DNA of 64,000 nt from Phreatobacter stygius. Its GTDB lineage: Bacteria > Pseudomonadota > Alphaproteobacteria > Rhizobiales > Phreatobacteraceae. Where the stretch lies: positions 4,353,001 through 4,417,000 of the forward strand of contig NZ_CP039690.1 in NCBI RefSeq assembly GCF_005144885.1. The letters run 5' to 3'. Every line of letters starts with the position of its first letter. Positions within the stretch are counted from its first letter, which is position 1. Position numbers and translations under genes: made by a program. Below are positions 23,824 through 33,020 of the stretch, piece after piece. The notes under the pieces were generated by a model. It had not been told where the DNA came from, ran no database searches, and saw nothing but the letters and a program-made list of their open reading frames with translations.

Positions 23824-25425
23824 ATGGACTTCACCCGCCGCGCCGCGCTGATGACCAGCGCCGCCATTGCCTCCAGCGTCCTGTTTCCGGAGCGCTCCTT
23901 CGCGCAGGAGACGCCGCGCAAGGGTGGGGTCTTCTCGGTTCACTATGGCGCCGAGCAGCGCATGCTGAACCCGAGCCTTCAGGCCTCCACCGGCGTCTAT
24001 ATCGTCGGCGGCAAGATCCAGGAGCCGCTGGTCGATCTCGACGCCCGTGGCCAGACGGTCGGCGTGCTCGCCGAGAGCTGGGAATCGTCCCCTGACGGCA
24101 AGACCATCACCTTTAAGCTGCGCCAGGGCGTGACCTGGCACGACGGCAAGCCGTTCACCTCGGCCGACGTTCAGTTCACCGCCATGAACATGTGGAAGAA
24201 GATCCTCAATTATGGGTCGACGCTGCAGCTGTTCCTGACCGCGGTCGACACGCCGGATCCGCTGACCGCGGTGTTCCGTTACGAGCGCCCGATGCCGCTC
24301 AACCTGCTGCTGCGCGCGCTTCCCGATCTCGGTTATGTCTCGCCCAAGCACCTCTACGAGAATGGCGATATCAGGCAGAATCCGGTCAATCTCGCCCCGG
24401 TCGGCACCGGCCCGTTCAAATTTGTCCAGTACGAGCGCGGCCAGCACATCATTGCCGACCGCAATCCCAATTACTGGCGTCCGAACGCGCCCTATCTCGA
24501 CCGTATCGTCTGGCGCGTCATCACCGACCGGGCGGCGGCCGCCGCCCAGCTCGAAGCCGGCCAGCTGCACTACAGCCCGTTTTCCGGCCTGACGATCTCC
24601 GACATGGCCCGGCTCGGCAAGGACCCGCGCTTCATCGTCTCGACCAAGGGCAATGAGGGCAATGCCCGCACCAACACGCTGGAGTTCAACTTCCGCCGCA
24701 AGGAACTGGCCGACATCCGGGTGCGCAAGGCGATCGCCCACGCCATCAACGTGCCGTTCTTCATCGAGAATTTCCTTGGCGACTTCGCCAAGCTGGGCAC
24801 CGGCCCGATCCCCTCGGTCTCGACCGATTTCTATCCGGGCGCCGACACGCCGCAATATGCTTACGACAAGGCGCTGGCCGCAAAGCTCCTGGACGAGGCC
24901 GGCTTCAGGGCCGGCGCTGGCGGCGCTCGCTTCTCGCTGCGCCTGCTGCCGGCCCCCTGGGGCGAGGACGTCTCGCTCTGGGCCACCTTCATTCAGCAGT
25001 CGCTGTCGGAGATCGGCGTTCGCGTCGAGATCGTCCGCAATGACGGCGGCGGTTTCCTCAAGCAGGTCTATGACGACCACGCTTTCGATATCGCCACCGG
25101 CTGGCACCAGTATCGCAACGACCCGGCGGTCTCGACCACGGTCTGGTATCGCTCGGGCCAGCCCAAGGGCGCGCCCTGGACCAACCAGTGGGGCTGGACC
25201 GACGCGACCATCGACAAGATCATCGACGATGCGGCGACCGAGGTGGATCCGGTCAAGCGCAAGGCGCTCTATCGCGACTTCGTCACGCGCGCCAATGGCG
25301 AATTGCCGATCTGGATGCCGATCGAGCAGATCTTCGTCACCGTGATCAACGCCAAGGCGCGCAATCACTCCAACACGCCGCGCTGGGGATCCTCGACCTG
25401 GCACGATCTCTGGCTGGCCGAATGA
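23824..25425 (+). CDS. ABC transporter substrate-binding protein, family 5 (dipeptide type)
   Basis: A 533-residue SBP_bac_5 receptor. A Tat-like leader (FTRRAALMTSAAIAS, cleavage near SFAQE) precedes the mature protein. Family segments are GKIQEPLVDLDARGQTVGVLAESWE, the signature ITFKLRQGVTWHDGKPFTSADV (seen as LRQGVTWHDGKPF) and TGPFKFVQYERGQ. It captures peptides or other hydrophilic compounds for the permease and ATPase genes that follow at 25460, 26442 and 27269. The ATG at 23824 follows CAGGAGA. Confidence 0.9.
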   Translation: MDFTRRAALMTSAAIASSVLFPERSFAQETPRKGGVFSVHYGAEQRMLNPSLQASTGVYIVGGKIQEPLVDLDARGQTVGVLAESWESSPDGKTITFKLRQGVTWHDGKPFTSADVQFTAMNMWKKILNYGSTLQLFLTAVDTPDPLTAVFRYERPMPLNLLLRALPDLGYVSPKHLYENGDIRQNPVNLAPVGTGPFKFVQYERGQHIIADRNPNYWRPNAPYLDRIVWRVITDRAAAAAQLEAGQLHYSPFSGLTISDMARLGKDPRFIVSTKGNEGNARTNTLEFNFRRKELADIRVRKAIAHAINVPFFIENFLGDFAKLGTGPIPSVSTDFYPGADTPQYAYDKALAAKLLDEAGFRAGAGGARFSLRLLPAPWGEDVSLWATFIQQSLSEIGVRVEIVRNDGGGFLKQVYDDHAFDIATGWHQYRNDPAVSTTVWYRSGQPKGAPWTNQWGWTDATIDKIIDDAATEVDPVKRKALYRDFVTRANGELPIWMPIEQIFVTVINAKARNHSNTPRWGSSTWHDLWLAE

Positions 25426-25459
25426 TCCTGGGTGGCCCTGTGTCGAACGGCTTGATCTG

Positions 25460-26437
25460 ATGCGTATCCTTGGTCTCGCGGGGCGGCGGCTCGCCGCCTC
25501 GATCCCCACCCTGATCCTGATCCTGATCGGGGTCTTCTTGCTGCTGCAGTTCGCCCCCGGCGACACCGTCGATGCGATGATGGCGCAGATGGGCGGCGGC
25601 GACGCGGCCACCGCCAAGGAACTGCGCCGGTTCTACGGGCTCGACCTGTCGGTCACCGCCCAGCTCGGCAACTATCTCTGGCGGCTGGTGCGCTTCGACC
25701 TCGGCTTCTCCTCGATCTACGGCAAGCCGGTGGCGACCGTCATTGCCGAGCGCTTGCCGGCGACCATCCTCCTGATGACCGCCTCCTTGTCCTTCGCCTT
25801 CTTTTTCGGCCTCATTCTCGGTGTCGTCGCGGCCCGCGGCGTCAACAAATGGCCCGATACCATCATTTCCAGCCTTGGCCTGATCTTCTACGCCACACCA
25901 TCCTTCTGGTTCGGGCTGATGGCGATCGTGGTCTTTTCGGTCTATCTGCAATGGCTGCCGGCCGGCGGCCTCGAAGACATCACGGTCGCTCAGACCGGTA
26001 TCTGGCGGACCATCGATATCGCCAAGCACCTGGTGCTGCCGACGCTGACGCTGGGTCTGATCTTCCTCGCCATCTATCTGCGCATCATGCGCGCCTCGAT
26101 GCTCGAAGTGCTCAATCTCGATTTCGTCCGGACCGCGCGCGCCAAGGGACTGGATGAAACCAGCGTCGTGGTCCGCCACGTCCTGCGCAACGCGCTCCTG
26201 CCGATGGTCACGCTGATCGGCCTGCAGGCCGGCACCATGCTCGGCGGCTCGGTGGTGGTGGAGAGCGTCTTCTCGCTGCCCGGGCTCGGGCGCCTGGCTT
26301 ATGAATCGGTGATCCAGCGCGACCTCAACACCTTGCTCGGCATCATCTTCGTTTCCGCGCTGCTGGTGATCCTGGTCAATTTTTTCGTCGACATCCTCTA
26401 TGCCCGGCTCGATCCGCGCATCTCGACGGAGGGCTGA
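25460..26437 (+). CDS. ABC transporter permease, DppB/OppB type
   Basis: A 325-residue inner-membrane permease with about six helices. The first (IPTLILILIGVFLLLQFAP) is followed by the family periplasmic segment with RFYGLDLSVTAQL. The EAA loop that contacts the ATPase is in RTARAKGLDETSVVVRHVLRNALLP. C-terminal segments GLQAGTMLGGSVVVESVFSLPGLG are typical of DppB. It forms the channel with the DppC-type partner starting 4 bp after its stop. Confidence 0.92.
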   Translation: MRILGLAGRRLAASIPTLILILIGVFLLLQFAPGDTVDAMMAQMGGGDAATAKELRRFYGLDLSVTAQLGNYLWRLVRFDLGFSSIYGKPVATVIAERLPATILLMTASLSFAFFFGLILGVVAARGVNKWPDTIISSLGLIFYATPSFWFGLMAIVVFSVYLQWLPAGGLEDITVAQTGIWRTIDIAKHLVLPTLTLGLIFLAIYLRIMRASMLEVLNLDFVRTARAKGLDETSVVVRHVLRNALLPMVTLIGLQAGTMLGGSVVVESVFSLPGLGRLAYESVIQRDLNTLLGIIFVSALLVILVNFFVDILYARLDPRISTEG

Positions 26438-26441
26438 GCCG

Positions 26442-27272
26442 ATGGATTTCCTGAAGCACTATCTGCGCAGCCCGCCAGCCGTCATCGGGCTCTTGCTGCT
26501 CACCGTCATCCTGGTCATGGCGGCGACCGCCGGCTGGCTTTATCCACGCGATCCCCTGAGCCTTGCCGGCCGGCCCCTGGTCTGGCCGTTCGAAAACCCG
26601 CGCTTCCTGCTCGGCACCGACAATTCCGGGCGCGACATCGCCGCCCAGATCTTCCACGGCGCAAGGATTTCCCTGCTCATCGGCCTGGTCGCCACCAGTA
26701 TCGCGGTGGCCATCGGCGTCGTCATCGGGTCGGTCGCCGGCTATTATGGCGGCCATGTCGACAACATCCTGATGCGGGTGACGGAAGCCTTCCAGACGCT
26801 GCCGAATTTCCTGCTGCTGCTGGTCCTGGTGGCGGTGTTCGGCTCGACCATCACGACGGTCACCATTGCCATTGGCGTGGTGTCCTGGCCGGCCCCGGCG
26901 CGGCTGACGCGTGCCGAATTCCTGTCGTTGCGCAACCGCGAATTCGTCCAGGCCGGCCGGACGCTCGGCCTGAAGGACATCAAGCTGATCTTCGGCGAGA
27001 TCCTGCCCAACGCCCTGCCGCCGGTCATCGTTTATGCCAGCGTCGTCATGGCGGTCGCCATCCTGCTGGAGAGTTCGCTCGCCTTCCTGAAACTCTCCGA
27101 TCCCAATGTCGCCTCCTGGGGCAATCTGATCGGGCTCGGCCGCGACGTCCTGCGTGTGCAGTGGTACGTCTCGGCCATTCCCGGCGTCGCCATCCTGGTC
27201 ACCGTGCTTGCCGTGTCGCTGGTCGGCCAGGGCCTGAACGATGCGCTGAACCCGAGGCTCAAGAGCCGATGA
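26442..27272 (+). CDS. ABC transporter permease, DppC/OppC type
   Basis: A 276-residue permease. Family features are one N-terminal helix (AVIGLLLLTVILVMAATAGWL), the FLLGTDNSGRDIAAQIFHGARISL motif and the EAA loop QAGRTLGLKDIKLIFGEILPN. The C-terminus ends GQGLNDALNPRLKSR, as in DppC. The start at 26442 is 4 bp after the DppB-type stop. Its stop overlaps the ATPase start by ATGA (27269-27272), showing translational coupling. Confidence 0.92.
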   Translation: MDFLKHYLRSPPAVIGLLLLTVILVMAATAGWLYPRDPLSLAGRPLVWPFENPRFLLGTDNSGRDIAAQIFHGARISLLIGLVATSIAVAIGVVIGSVAGYYGGHVDNILMRVTEAFQTLPNFLLLLVLVAVFGSTITTVTIAIGVVSWPAPARLTRAEFLSLRNREFVQAGRTLGLKDIKLIFGEILPNALPPVIVYASVVMAVAILLESSLAFLKLSDPNVASWGNLIGLGRDVLRVQWYVSAIPGVAILVTVLAVSLVGQGLNDALNPRLKSR

Positions 27273-28891
27273 GCCCGATCCTCACTCTGGACAATGTCAG
27301 CGTCAGCCTGCCCGCCGGCGCCGACCGGTCGCATGCGCTGAAAGACGTGACGCTGACGGTCTCGGCCAATGAGATCCTCTGCGTCGTCGGCGAATCCGGG
27401 TCCGGCAAGTCGATGACCGCCAATGCGGTGATGCGGCTCCTGCCCGGCGGGGTCGCCATAGACGGCGGCCGCATCCTGTTCGAGGACCGCGACCTCGCCC
27501 ATGTCAGCGAGGCCGAGATGCGCCGGGTGCGCGGCGCCGGCATCGCCATGATCTTCCAGGAACCGATGACCGCGCTCAATCCCTTGCGCAATATCGGCGA
27601 CCAGATCGGCGAGATGTTCAAGGTCCATACCGAGCTGTCGAAAGCCGAGATCGCGGCACGCGTGCTCGACCTGCTCGACGAGGTGCGCATCCCCGATCCG
27701 AAACAGGCGGCACGCGCTTTTCCGCATGAACTGTCGGGCGGCCAGCGCCAGCGCGCCATGATCGCCATGGCCCTGGCGCTCGACCCGAAAGTGCTGATCG
27801 CCGACGAGCCGACCACTGCCCTCGACGTCACCACCCAGGCGCAGATCCTGCAGCTGATCCGCGACCTGCAGCGGCGCAAGGGCACGGCGGTGCTGTTCAT
27901 CACCCATGATTTCGGCGTGGTCGCCGAGATCGCCGACCGGGTCGCGGTGATGCAGCACGGCAAGCTGGTCGAGGAGGGGCCGACCGATGCCATCCTCAAC
28001 CAGCCGCAGCATGCCTATACCAAGCAACTGATCGCCGCCGTGCCGCCGCTCGCCGCCCCGCCGGCGCGCGCCTTTTCGGCCGAACCGATCATGACCATCG
28101 AGAATGTCTCGAAGACCTATCGCAATGGCGGTTTCTTCGGTCGCGGCGCCCGGGTCACCCATGCGGTCAAAGAGGTGTCGCTGACGCTGCCGCGTGGCGG
28201 CACGCTCGGCATCGTCGGCGAATCCGGCTCGGGCAAATCGACGCTGGCGCGCTGTCTGGTCCGGCTGATCGATCCCGACAGCGGCAAGATCGTGCTCAAC
28301 GGCCGCGACCTCGCCTGCCTCTCGCGCGAGGAAATGCGGGTCGAGACGCGCCATATCCAGATGGTGTTCCAGGACCCCTTCGCTTCGCTCAATCCGCGCC
28401 GCAAGGCCGGCGAACTGGTGGCTCAGGGGCCGATCGTCCATGGCACGCCGCGCGCCGAGGCGCTGGCCCGCGCCAAGGAACTGTTCGCGCTGGTCGGGCT
28501 CGATCCGTCATCGACCGACCGCTACCCGCATGAGTTTTCCGGCGGCCAGCGGCAACGCATCGGACTTGCCCGGGCGCTGGCATTGCGCCCGGACGTTCTG
28601 GTCGCCGACGAGCCGGTGTCGGCGCTCGACGTGTCGGTGCAGGCGCAGGTGCTGAAGCTTCTGGCGGAACTGCGCCAGAAGCTCGGGCTCTCGATCGTCT
28701 TCATCACCCATGACCTGCGCGTCGCGGCCCAGGTCTGCGATCTCGTCGCCGTCATGAAGAGCGGCGAGGTGGTCGAGGCCGGCCCGATCGGCAAAGTCTT
28801 CGGCGACCCGCAGCACCCCTATACCCAGGCGCTGCTCGCCTCGATCCCGGGCCGGGACTTCGGCCTCAAGCGTGAGGCGGTTGCCGTCTGA
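27269..28891 (+). CDS. Fused dipeptide-type ABC ATPase (DppD-DppF fusion)
   Basis: A 540-residue protein with two complete ABC domains. Domain 1 (about 1-260) has Walker A GESGSGKS, signature LSGGQRQR and Walker B VLIADEPTTALD. Domain 2 (about 275-535) has Walker A GESGSGKS, signature FSGGQRQR and Walker B VLVADEPVSALD. The NQPQHAYTKQLIAAVP and GDPQHPYTQALLASIPG segments are the oligopeptide-type C-terminal extensions. A single chain supplies both ATPases of the importer, a common arrangement. Its stop abuts the stop of the convergent gene at TGATCA (28889-28894). Confidence 0.92.
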   Translation: MSPILTLDNVSVSLPAGADRSHALKDVTLTVSANEILCVVGESGSGKSMTANAVMRLLPGGVAIDGGRILFEDRDLAHVSEAEMRRVRGAGIAMIFQEPMTALNPLRNIGDQIGEMFKVHTELSKAEIAARVLDLLDEVRIPDPKQAARAFPHELSGGQRQRAMIAMALALDPKVLIADEPTTALDVTTQAQILQLIRDLQRRKGTAVLFITHDFGVVAEIADRVAVMQHGKLVEEGPTDAILNQPQHAYTKQLIAAVPPLAAPPARAFSAEPIMTIENVSKTYRNGGFFGRGARVTHAVKEVSLTLPRGGTLGIVGESGSGKSTLARCLVRLIDPDSGKIVLNGRDLACLSREEMRVETRHIQMVFQDPFASLNPRRKAGELVAQGPIVHGTPRAEALARAKELFALVGLDPSSTDRYPHEFSGGQRQRIGLARALALRPDVLVADEPVSALDVSVQAQVLKLLAELRQKLGLSIVFITHDLRVAAQVCDLVAVMKSGEVVEAGPIGKVFGDPQHPYTQALLASIPGRDFGLKREAVAV

Positions 28892-29509
28892 TCAGCCGAG
28901 CCGGGCCAGCGCCCGGTCGACGAAATCGAGCCGGTCCTGGCCCCAGAACAGTTCGCCGTCGACCACGAAGGTCGGCGCGCCGAAGACGCCGAGTCGTTCG
29001 GCTTCATCGGAATAGTGCTGGTAAAGCGCCTGGACCTTGGCCGACTGTTCCTCGGCCACCAGGGCCTTGCCGTCGAAGCCGTTCTCCTCGGCGATGGCGA
29101 TGCGCACCGCCGCTTCCGAGGTATCGCGCTCCTCGGCCCACAGCGCCCGCAGCAGCGCATGCGACAGCAGGAAGGCGTCGAGGCCGCGTTCCTGCGCGGC
29201 GATGACCATCCAGCCGGTATGTTTGTTCCAGTTCGGCTTGGGATTGTCCTGCGGATAGAATTTCGGCTTGAGCACCAGGGGCATGCCGAGATAGGTCCGC
29301 CAGCGGTCGAGCTCGACCTGGTGATAGTCGCGCCGCGGTTGCGGGCGGGTGCGCAGCGGCACGCCGCCGGTCTTCGGCACTACGGCCTGGAAGTCATAGG
29401 GCTTCAGGATCAGACGAGCCTTGTGCCGGCGGACGATGTCCTGGAGTTTCGGACCTGCCAGATAGGCCCAGGGTGACGACAGTGAGTAGAAGCAGGACAG
29501 CTCGGCCAT
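28892..29509 (-). CDS. DsbA-family 2-hydroxychromene-2-carboxylate isomerase-like protein
   Basis: A 205-residue thioredoxin-fold protein of the DsbA/GST-kappa group. The N-terminus CFYSLSSPWAYLAG has Ser-Pro where DsbA has its CxxC, as in glutathione-dependent 2-hydroxychromene-2-carboxylate isomerases. The C-terminal LGVFGAPTFVVDGELFWGQDRLDFV is the cis-Pro region of the fold. It probably isomerises a polycyclic or bicyclic aromatic intermediate, but no other naphthalene-type genes are nearby. Its start codon overlaps the possible starts of the divergent flavoprotein gene. Confidence 0.85.
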   Translation of the reverse strand: MAELSCFYSLSSPWAYLAGPKLQDIVRRHKARLILKPYDFQAVVPKTGGVPLRTRPQPRRDYHQVELDRWRTYLGMPLVLKPKFYPQDNPKPNWNKHTGWMVIAAQERGLDAFLLSHALLRALWAEERDTSEAAVRIAIAEENGFDGKALVAEEQSAKVQALYQHYSDEAERLGVFGAPTFVVDGELFWGQDRLDFVDRALARLG

Positions 29510-29531
29510 GATGTCGGGTTCCGGAGTGCAG

Positions 29532-30998
29532 ATGGATCAGGATGTGGCGAAGGCTGCCGGCGCGATCGGCCTCGACGCGCTGACGCGCGAGGCGCGGCGC
29601 GATCTCGCGCGGCTCAATTTCCCGGCGGCGAACTGGGTCTTGCCGGTCGACGGACCGGACGGCAGGCCCGTGCTCGATGTGCTGGTGGTCGGTGGCGGCA
29701 TGGTCGGCCAGACGGCGGGCTTCGCGCTGATGCGCGACGGTATCCGTCATATCCGCATCGTCGACCGCGCGCCACGGGGCGGCGAGGGGCCTTGGGGCAC
29801 CTATGCGCGCATGCTGACCTTGCGCTCGCCGAAACATGTCAACGGCCCCGACCTCGGTGTGGCCAGCCTCACCTTTCGCGCCTGGTACGAGGCGCAGCAC
29901 GGCGAAGCGGCCTTCGAGGCCCTGCACAAGGCCGGCCGGCTCGACTGGCTGGCTTACCTCCTGTGGGTGCGCGAGACCGTCGGCATCCCCGTCGAGAACG
30001 GCGTCGCGGTGACCGCGATCGAACCCGTCGGCGGATTGGTCAGGGCAAGCTTGGCTGGCCCCGCGGGCGCCGAGACGGTCTGGGCCCGCAAGGTGGTGAT
30101 GGCCAGCGGCCGCGACGGTTCGGGCGCACCGCGCCTGCCGGCCTACCCGTCATTGCCGGACCGTGCGCTGGCCCATGGCCGGGTCTTCCACTCGATGGAT
30201 GACATCGACTTCCAGCGTTTCGCCGGCGGTTCGGTGGCGGTCCTCGGCGGCGGCGCTTCGGCCTTCGACAATGCCGGAACGGCGCTGGAGGCGGGCGCGA
30301 CCAAGGTGATGATGTTCCTGCGCCGGCCCATGCTGCCGCAGATCAACAAATCGAAATGGACCGGTTTCCCGGGCTTCCTGAACGGCTTTACCGCGCTCGA
30401 CGACGAACTGCGCTGGCGCTTCTACACCTATATTTTCGCCGAACAGGTGCCGCCGCCTTACGAATCGGTGCTGCGCTGCGAGCAGCATGCCGGCTTCACC
30501 ATTCGTTTCGACGAGACCTGGACCGACATTGAGGCCGACACAGCGGGGGTGACCATCGTCACGCCCAAGGGCCGGCATCGTTTCGATGCCGCGATCCTCG
30601 GCACGGGCTTCGACGTCGACCTGCTGCAGCGGCCGGAATGCGCGTCGTTTCGCGACGACGTTCTGCTCTGGCGCGATCGCGTCGGCACGGCCAAGGCGGC
30701 GGCCGATCCGGAACCCGCGCGCTTTCCCTATCTCGGCCCGGGTTTCGAGCTTTTGCCGCGCGATGCCGCGCCGGCCGGCATCGCGCATATCCACATGTTC
30801 AACTGGGGCGTGACCATGAGCCACGGGGCCCTTGCCGGCGACGTGCCGGGCATAGCGCCGGGTGCCAACCGGCTGGCCCAGGCGCTGGTCCGCGCGCTGT
30901 TCGTCGAAGATGCCGAGCCGCATTGGCAGCGGCTGCTGGTCCATGACGACGAGGAGTTGAAACCAACAGGCTATTTCGTCGCGCCGGAGGACCGGTGA
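29532..30998 (+). CDS. FAD/NAD(P)-dependent oxidoreductase (flavin monooxygenase-like)
   Basis: About 488 residues from the ATG at 29532, which has a CCGGAG site; in-frame ATGs at 29508 and 29511 would add 7-8 residues. The FAD Rossmann motif VLVVGGGMVGQTAGFALMRDG is near residue 48. A second NAD(P) motif, SVAVLGGGASAFDNAGTAL, lies near 238, as in flavin-containing monooxygenases. Between them is RGGEGPWGTYARMLTLRSPKH, resembling the FMO/BVMO cofactor region. It probably oxygenates or oxidises an organic nitrogen, sulfur or ketone compound. It faces the isomerase gene head-to-head with about 22 bp or less between starts. Confidence 0.8.
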   Translation: MDQDVAKAAGAIGLDALTREARRDLARLNFPAANWVLPVDGPDGRPVLDVLVVGGGMVGQTAGFALMRDGIRHIRIVDRAPRGGEGPWGTYARMLTLRSPKHVNGPDLGVASLTFRAWYEAQHGEAAFEALHKAGRLDWLAYLLWVRETVGIPVENGVAVTAIEPVGGLVRASLAGPAGAETVWARKVVMASGRDGSGAPRLPAYPSLPDRALAHGRVFHSMDDIDFQRFAGGSVAVLGGGASAFDNAGTALEAGATKVMMFLRRPMLPQINKSKWTGFPGFLNGFTALDDELRWRFYTYIFAEQVPPPYESVLRCEQHAGFTIRFDETWTDIEADTAGVTIVTPKGRHRFDAAILGTGFDVDLLQRPECASFRDDVLLWRDRVGTAKAAADPEPARFPYLGPGFELLPRDAAPAGIAHIHMFNWGVTMSHGALAGDVPGIAPGANRLAQALVRALFVEDAEPHWQRLLVHDDEELKPTGYFVAPEDR

Positions 30999-31007
30999 GC
31001 CGGCCGA

Positions 31008-32510
31008 TCACTCTTCCTGGAAGGCGACCTCGCGCGTCCGGCGGATCGCCGGCAGCAGCATCACCGTCACCAGCGCCAGGCTGGTGATCAGCAGCCCCGC
31101 CGAGATCGGCCGCTCGACGAACACCATCCAGTCGCCGCGCGACAGGATCAGCGAGCGGCGAAAATTCTCCTCCAGCATGGGCGCCAGGATGAAGCCGAGA
31201 ATGAGCGGCGCCGGCTCGCAGCCGATCTTCGGCAGCGCGTAACCGATCACCCCGAACACCGCCATGATGACGATATCGGTGGTCGAATTGGTCACCGAAT
31301 AGACGCCGATGCAGCAGAACACCAGGATGATGGCGTAGAGCCAGCGATAGGGAATGGTCAAGAGCTTCACCCACAGCCCGATCAGCGGCAGGTTGATGAT
31401 GACCAGCATGAGATTGCCGACCAGCATGGAGGCGATCATGCCCCAGAACAGGTCGGGCCGGTCGATCATCACCTTCGGTCCGGGCACGATGCCGTGGATG
31501 GTCATGGCGCCGAGCATCAGGGCCATCACGGCATTGGGCGGAATGCCGAGCGCCAGCAGCGGGATGAACGAGGTCTGCGCACCGGCATTGTTGGCACTCT
31601 CCGGTCCGGCGACGCCTTCGACCGCGCCCTTGCCGAAGCGCGAGGGATCTTTGGCGACCTTCTTTTCCAGCACATAGGAGGCGAAGGCCGCGACCAGCGC
31701 GCCGCCACCCGGCAGGATGCCGAGCAGCGAGCCGAGCGCCGTGCCGCGCAGCACGGCCGGGATCGAACGGCGGGTCTCCTCGGCCGTCGGCCACAGGCTG
31801 GTCAGCGGCTGGCGGTCGGGCCGGCCGGCATGCTTTTCGAGGTTGCGGACGATCTCGGCAATGCCGAACAGGCCCATGGCCACCGGCACGAAGCCAATGC
31901 CGTCGGCGAGCGCCGGAATGTCGAAGGTGAAGCGCGTCTGGCCGGAGGCATTGTCGGTGCCGACCGCGCCGAGGAACAGGCCGAGCCCGACCATGGCGAT
32001 GGCGCGGACCACCGAGCCTTGCGCCAGCACCACCGCCGCGACCAGCCCGAACACCATCAGGGCGAAATAATCGGGCGACCGGAAGGTGTCGGCGATCTTG
32101 ACGAGCGGGCCGGAAAAGGCCGCGATGACCAGGGTGGCGACACAGCCGGCGAAGAACGAGCCGAGCGCGGCAATGGTCAAGGCCGCGCCGGCGCGGCCCT
32201 GCTTGGCCATTTCATGGCCGTCGATACAGGTGACGACGGAGGAGCTCTCACCGGGGATGTTGACCAGGATCGCCGTGGTCGAGCCGCCATATTGGGCGCC
32301 GTAATAGAGGCCGGCCAGCATGATCAGGGCGGCGATCGGCGGCAGCGTGAAGGTGATCGGCAGCAGCATGGCGATGGTCGCCACCGGCCCGAGCCCGGGC
32401 AAGACGCCGACCAGGGTGCCGAGCAGCGTGCCGATCAGGCAGAACAGCAGGTTCTCCGGCGTGAGCGCGATGCCGAAACCGAATATCAGATTGGCGAAGA
32501 CATCGGTCAT
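31008..32510 (-). CDS. tctA: Tripartite tricarboxylate transporter, large permease TctA
   Basis: A 500-residue, roughly 12-helix membrane protein of the TctA family. Hallmarks are GTLLGTLVGVLPGLGPVATIAMLLP, YYGAQYGGSTTAILVNIPGE and the second half's GILPGGGALVAAFASY, followed by GPESANNAGAQTSFIPLL. It is the transport subunit of a sodium- or proton-driven system fed by a TctC receptor. The ATG at 32510 gives the normal length; the upstream extension is out of character. Gene order tctC-tctB-tctA on the minus strand is complete. Confidence 0.92.
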   Translation of the reverse strand: MTDVFANLIFGFGIALTPENLLFCLIGTLLGTLVGVLPGLGPVATIAMLLPITFTLPPIAALIMLAGLYYGAQYGGSTTAILVNIPGESSSVVTCIDGHEMAKQGRAGAALTIAALGSFFAGCVATLVIAAFSGPLVKIADTFRSPDYFALMVFGLVAAVVLAQGSVVRAIAMVGLGLFLGAVGTDNASGQTRFTFDIPALADGIGFVPVAMGLFGIAEIVRNLEKHAGRPDRQPLTSLWPTAEETRRSIPAVLRGTALGSLLGILPGGGALVAAFASYVLEKKVAKDPSRFGKGAVEGVAGPESANNAGAQTSFIPLLALGIPPNAVMALMLGAMTIHGIVPGPKVMIDRPDLFWGMIASMLVGNLMLVIINLPLIGLWVKLLTIPYRWLYAIILVFCCIGVYSVTNSTTDIVIMAVFGVIGYALPKIGCEPAPLILGFILAPMLEENFRRSLILSRGDWMVFVERPISAGLLITSLALVTVMLLPAIRRTREVAFQEE

Positions 32511-32541
32511 GGCGTCCGGCCGATCATGAGCTTTGGGCCGG

Positions 32542-32997
32542 TCATGGCATGAATACCGGGATCGGCAGGCCGAGCGCCCTGACGAACAGGGCCCAGGAAA
32601 AGGCCGACATGACCAGGCCGAGGACAAGCGCGGTGCGCCAGCCATTGTCGGGGGCGGCGAAATTGGCGACGCCGACGCTGGCGATGATCGCGACGATCAT
32701 GCCGGCGGTGTTCAATAGCGCCGCGAAGACCAGCACCGAGCCGACGATCAGGACCAACGGCCGCCAGGCCACCGTCGCCTCGGCCTCGTCATGGGTCCAG
32801 GGCGAGCGCAATGCCAGCAGCAGGCCAATGCCGCAGAGCAGAAAGCCGAGCAGGCGCGGCACATAACCCGGCCCGATGCGACCGGCGCGGCCGAGCGCAT
32901 AATCCGCGCCGACCAGCAGGACGAACAGGCCCCAGCCGATGAACATCAGGCCGGCCCAGAGGTCGGCCCGCCTGAGGAAGGGAGCAAGGCGCTGCAT
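32542..32997 (-). CDS. tctB: Tripartite tricarboxylate transporter, small permease TctB
   Basis: A 151-residue protein with four predicted helices (LWAGLMFIGWGLFVLLVG, YVPRLLGFLLCGIGLLLAL, PLVLIVGSVLVFAALLNTAGMIVAI, ALVLGLVMSAFSWALFVRALGL) and the family motif GPGYVPRLLG. TctB is the small membrane partner of TctA. It lies 31 bp upstream of tctA and 23 bp downstream of the receptor gene. Confidence 0.88.
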   Translation of the reverse strand: MQRLAPFLRRADLWAGLMFIGWGLFVLLVGADYALGRAGRIGPGYVPRLLGFLLCGIGLLLALRSPWTHDEAEATVAWRPLVLIVGSVLVFAALLNTAGMIVAIIASVGVANFAAPDNGWRTALVLGLVMSAFSWALFVRALGLPIPVFMP

Positions 32998-33020
32998 GGC
33001 GGGTCCGGCCGGAGCCCCCG

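Noticed and set aside
28863-28878. GCCTCA/TGAGGC hairpin at the end of the fused ABC ATPase gene as a terminator.
   Set aside because: It lies inside the coding region, is short and has no T-run.
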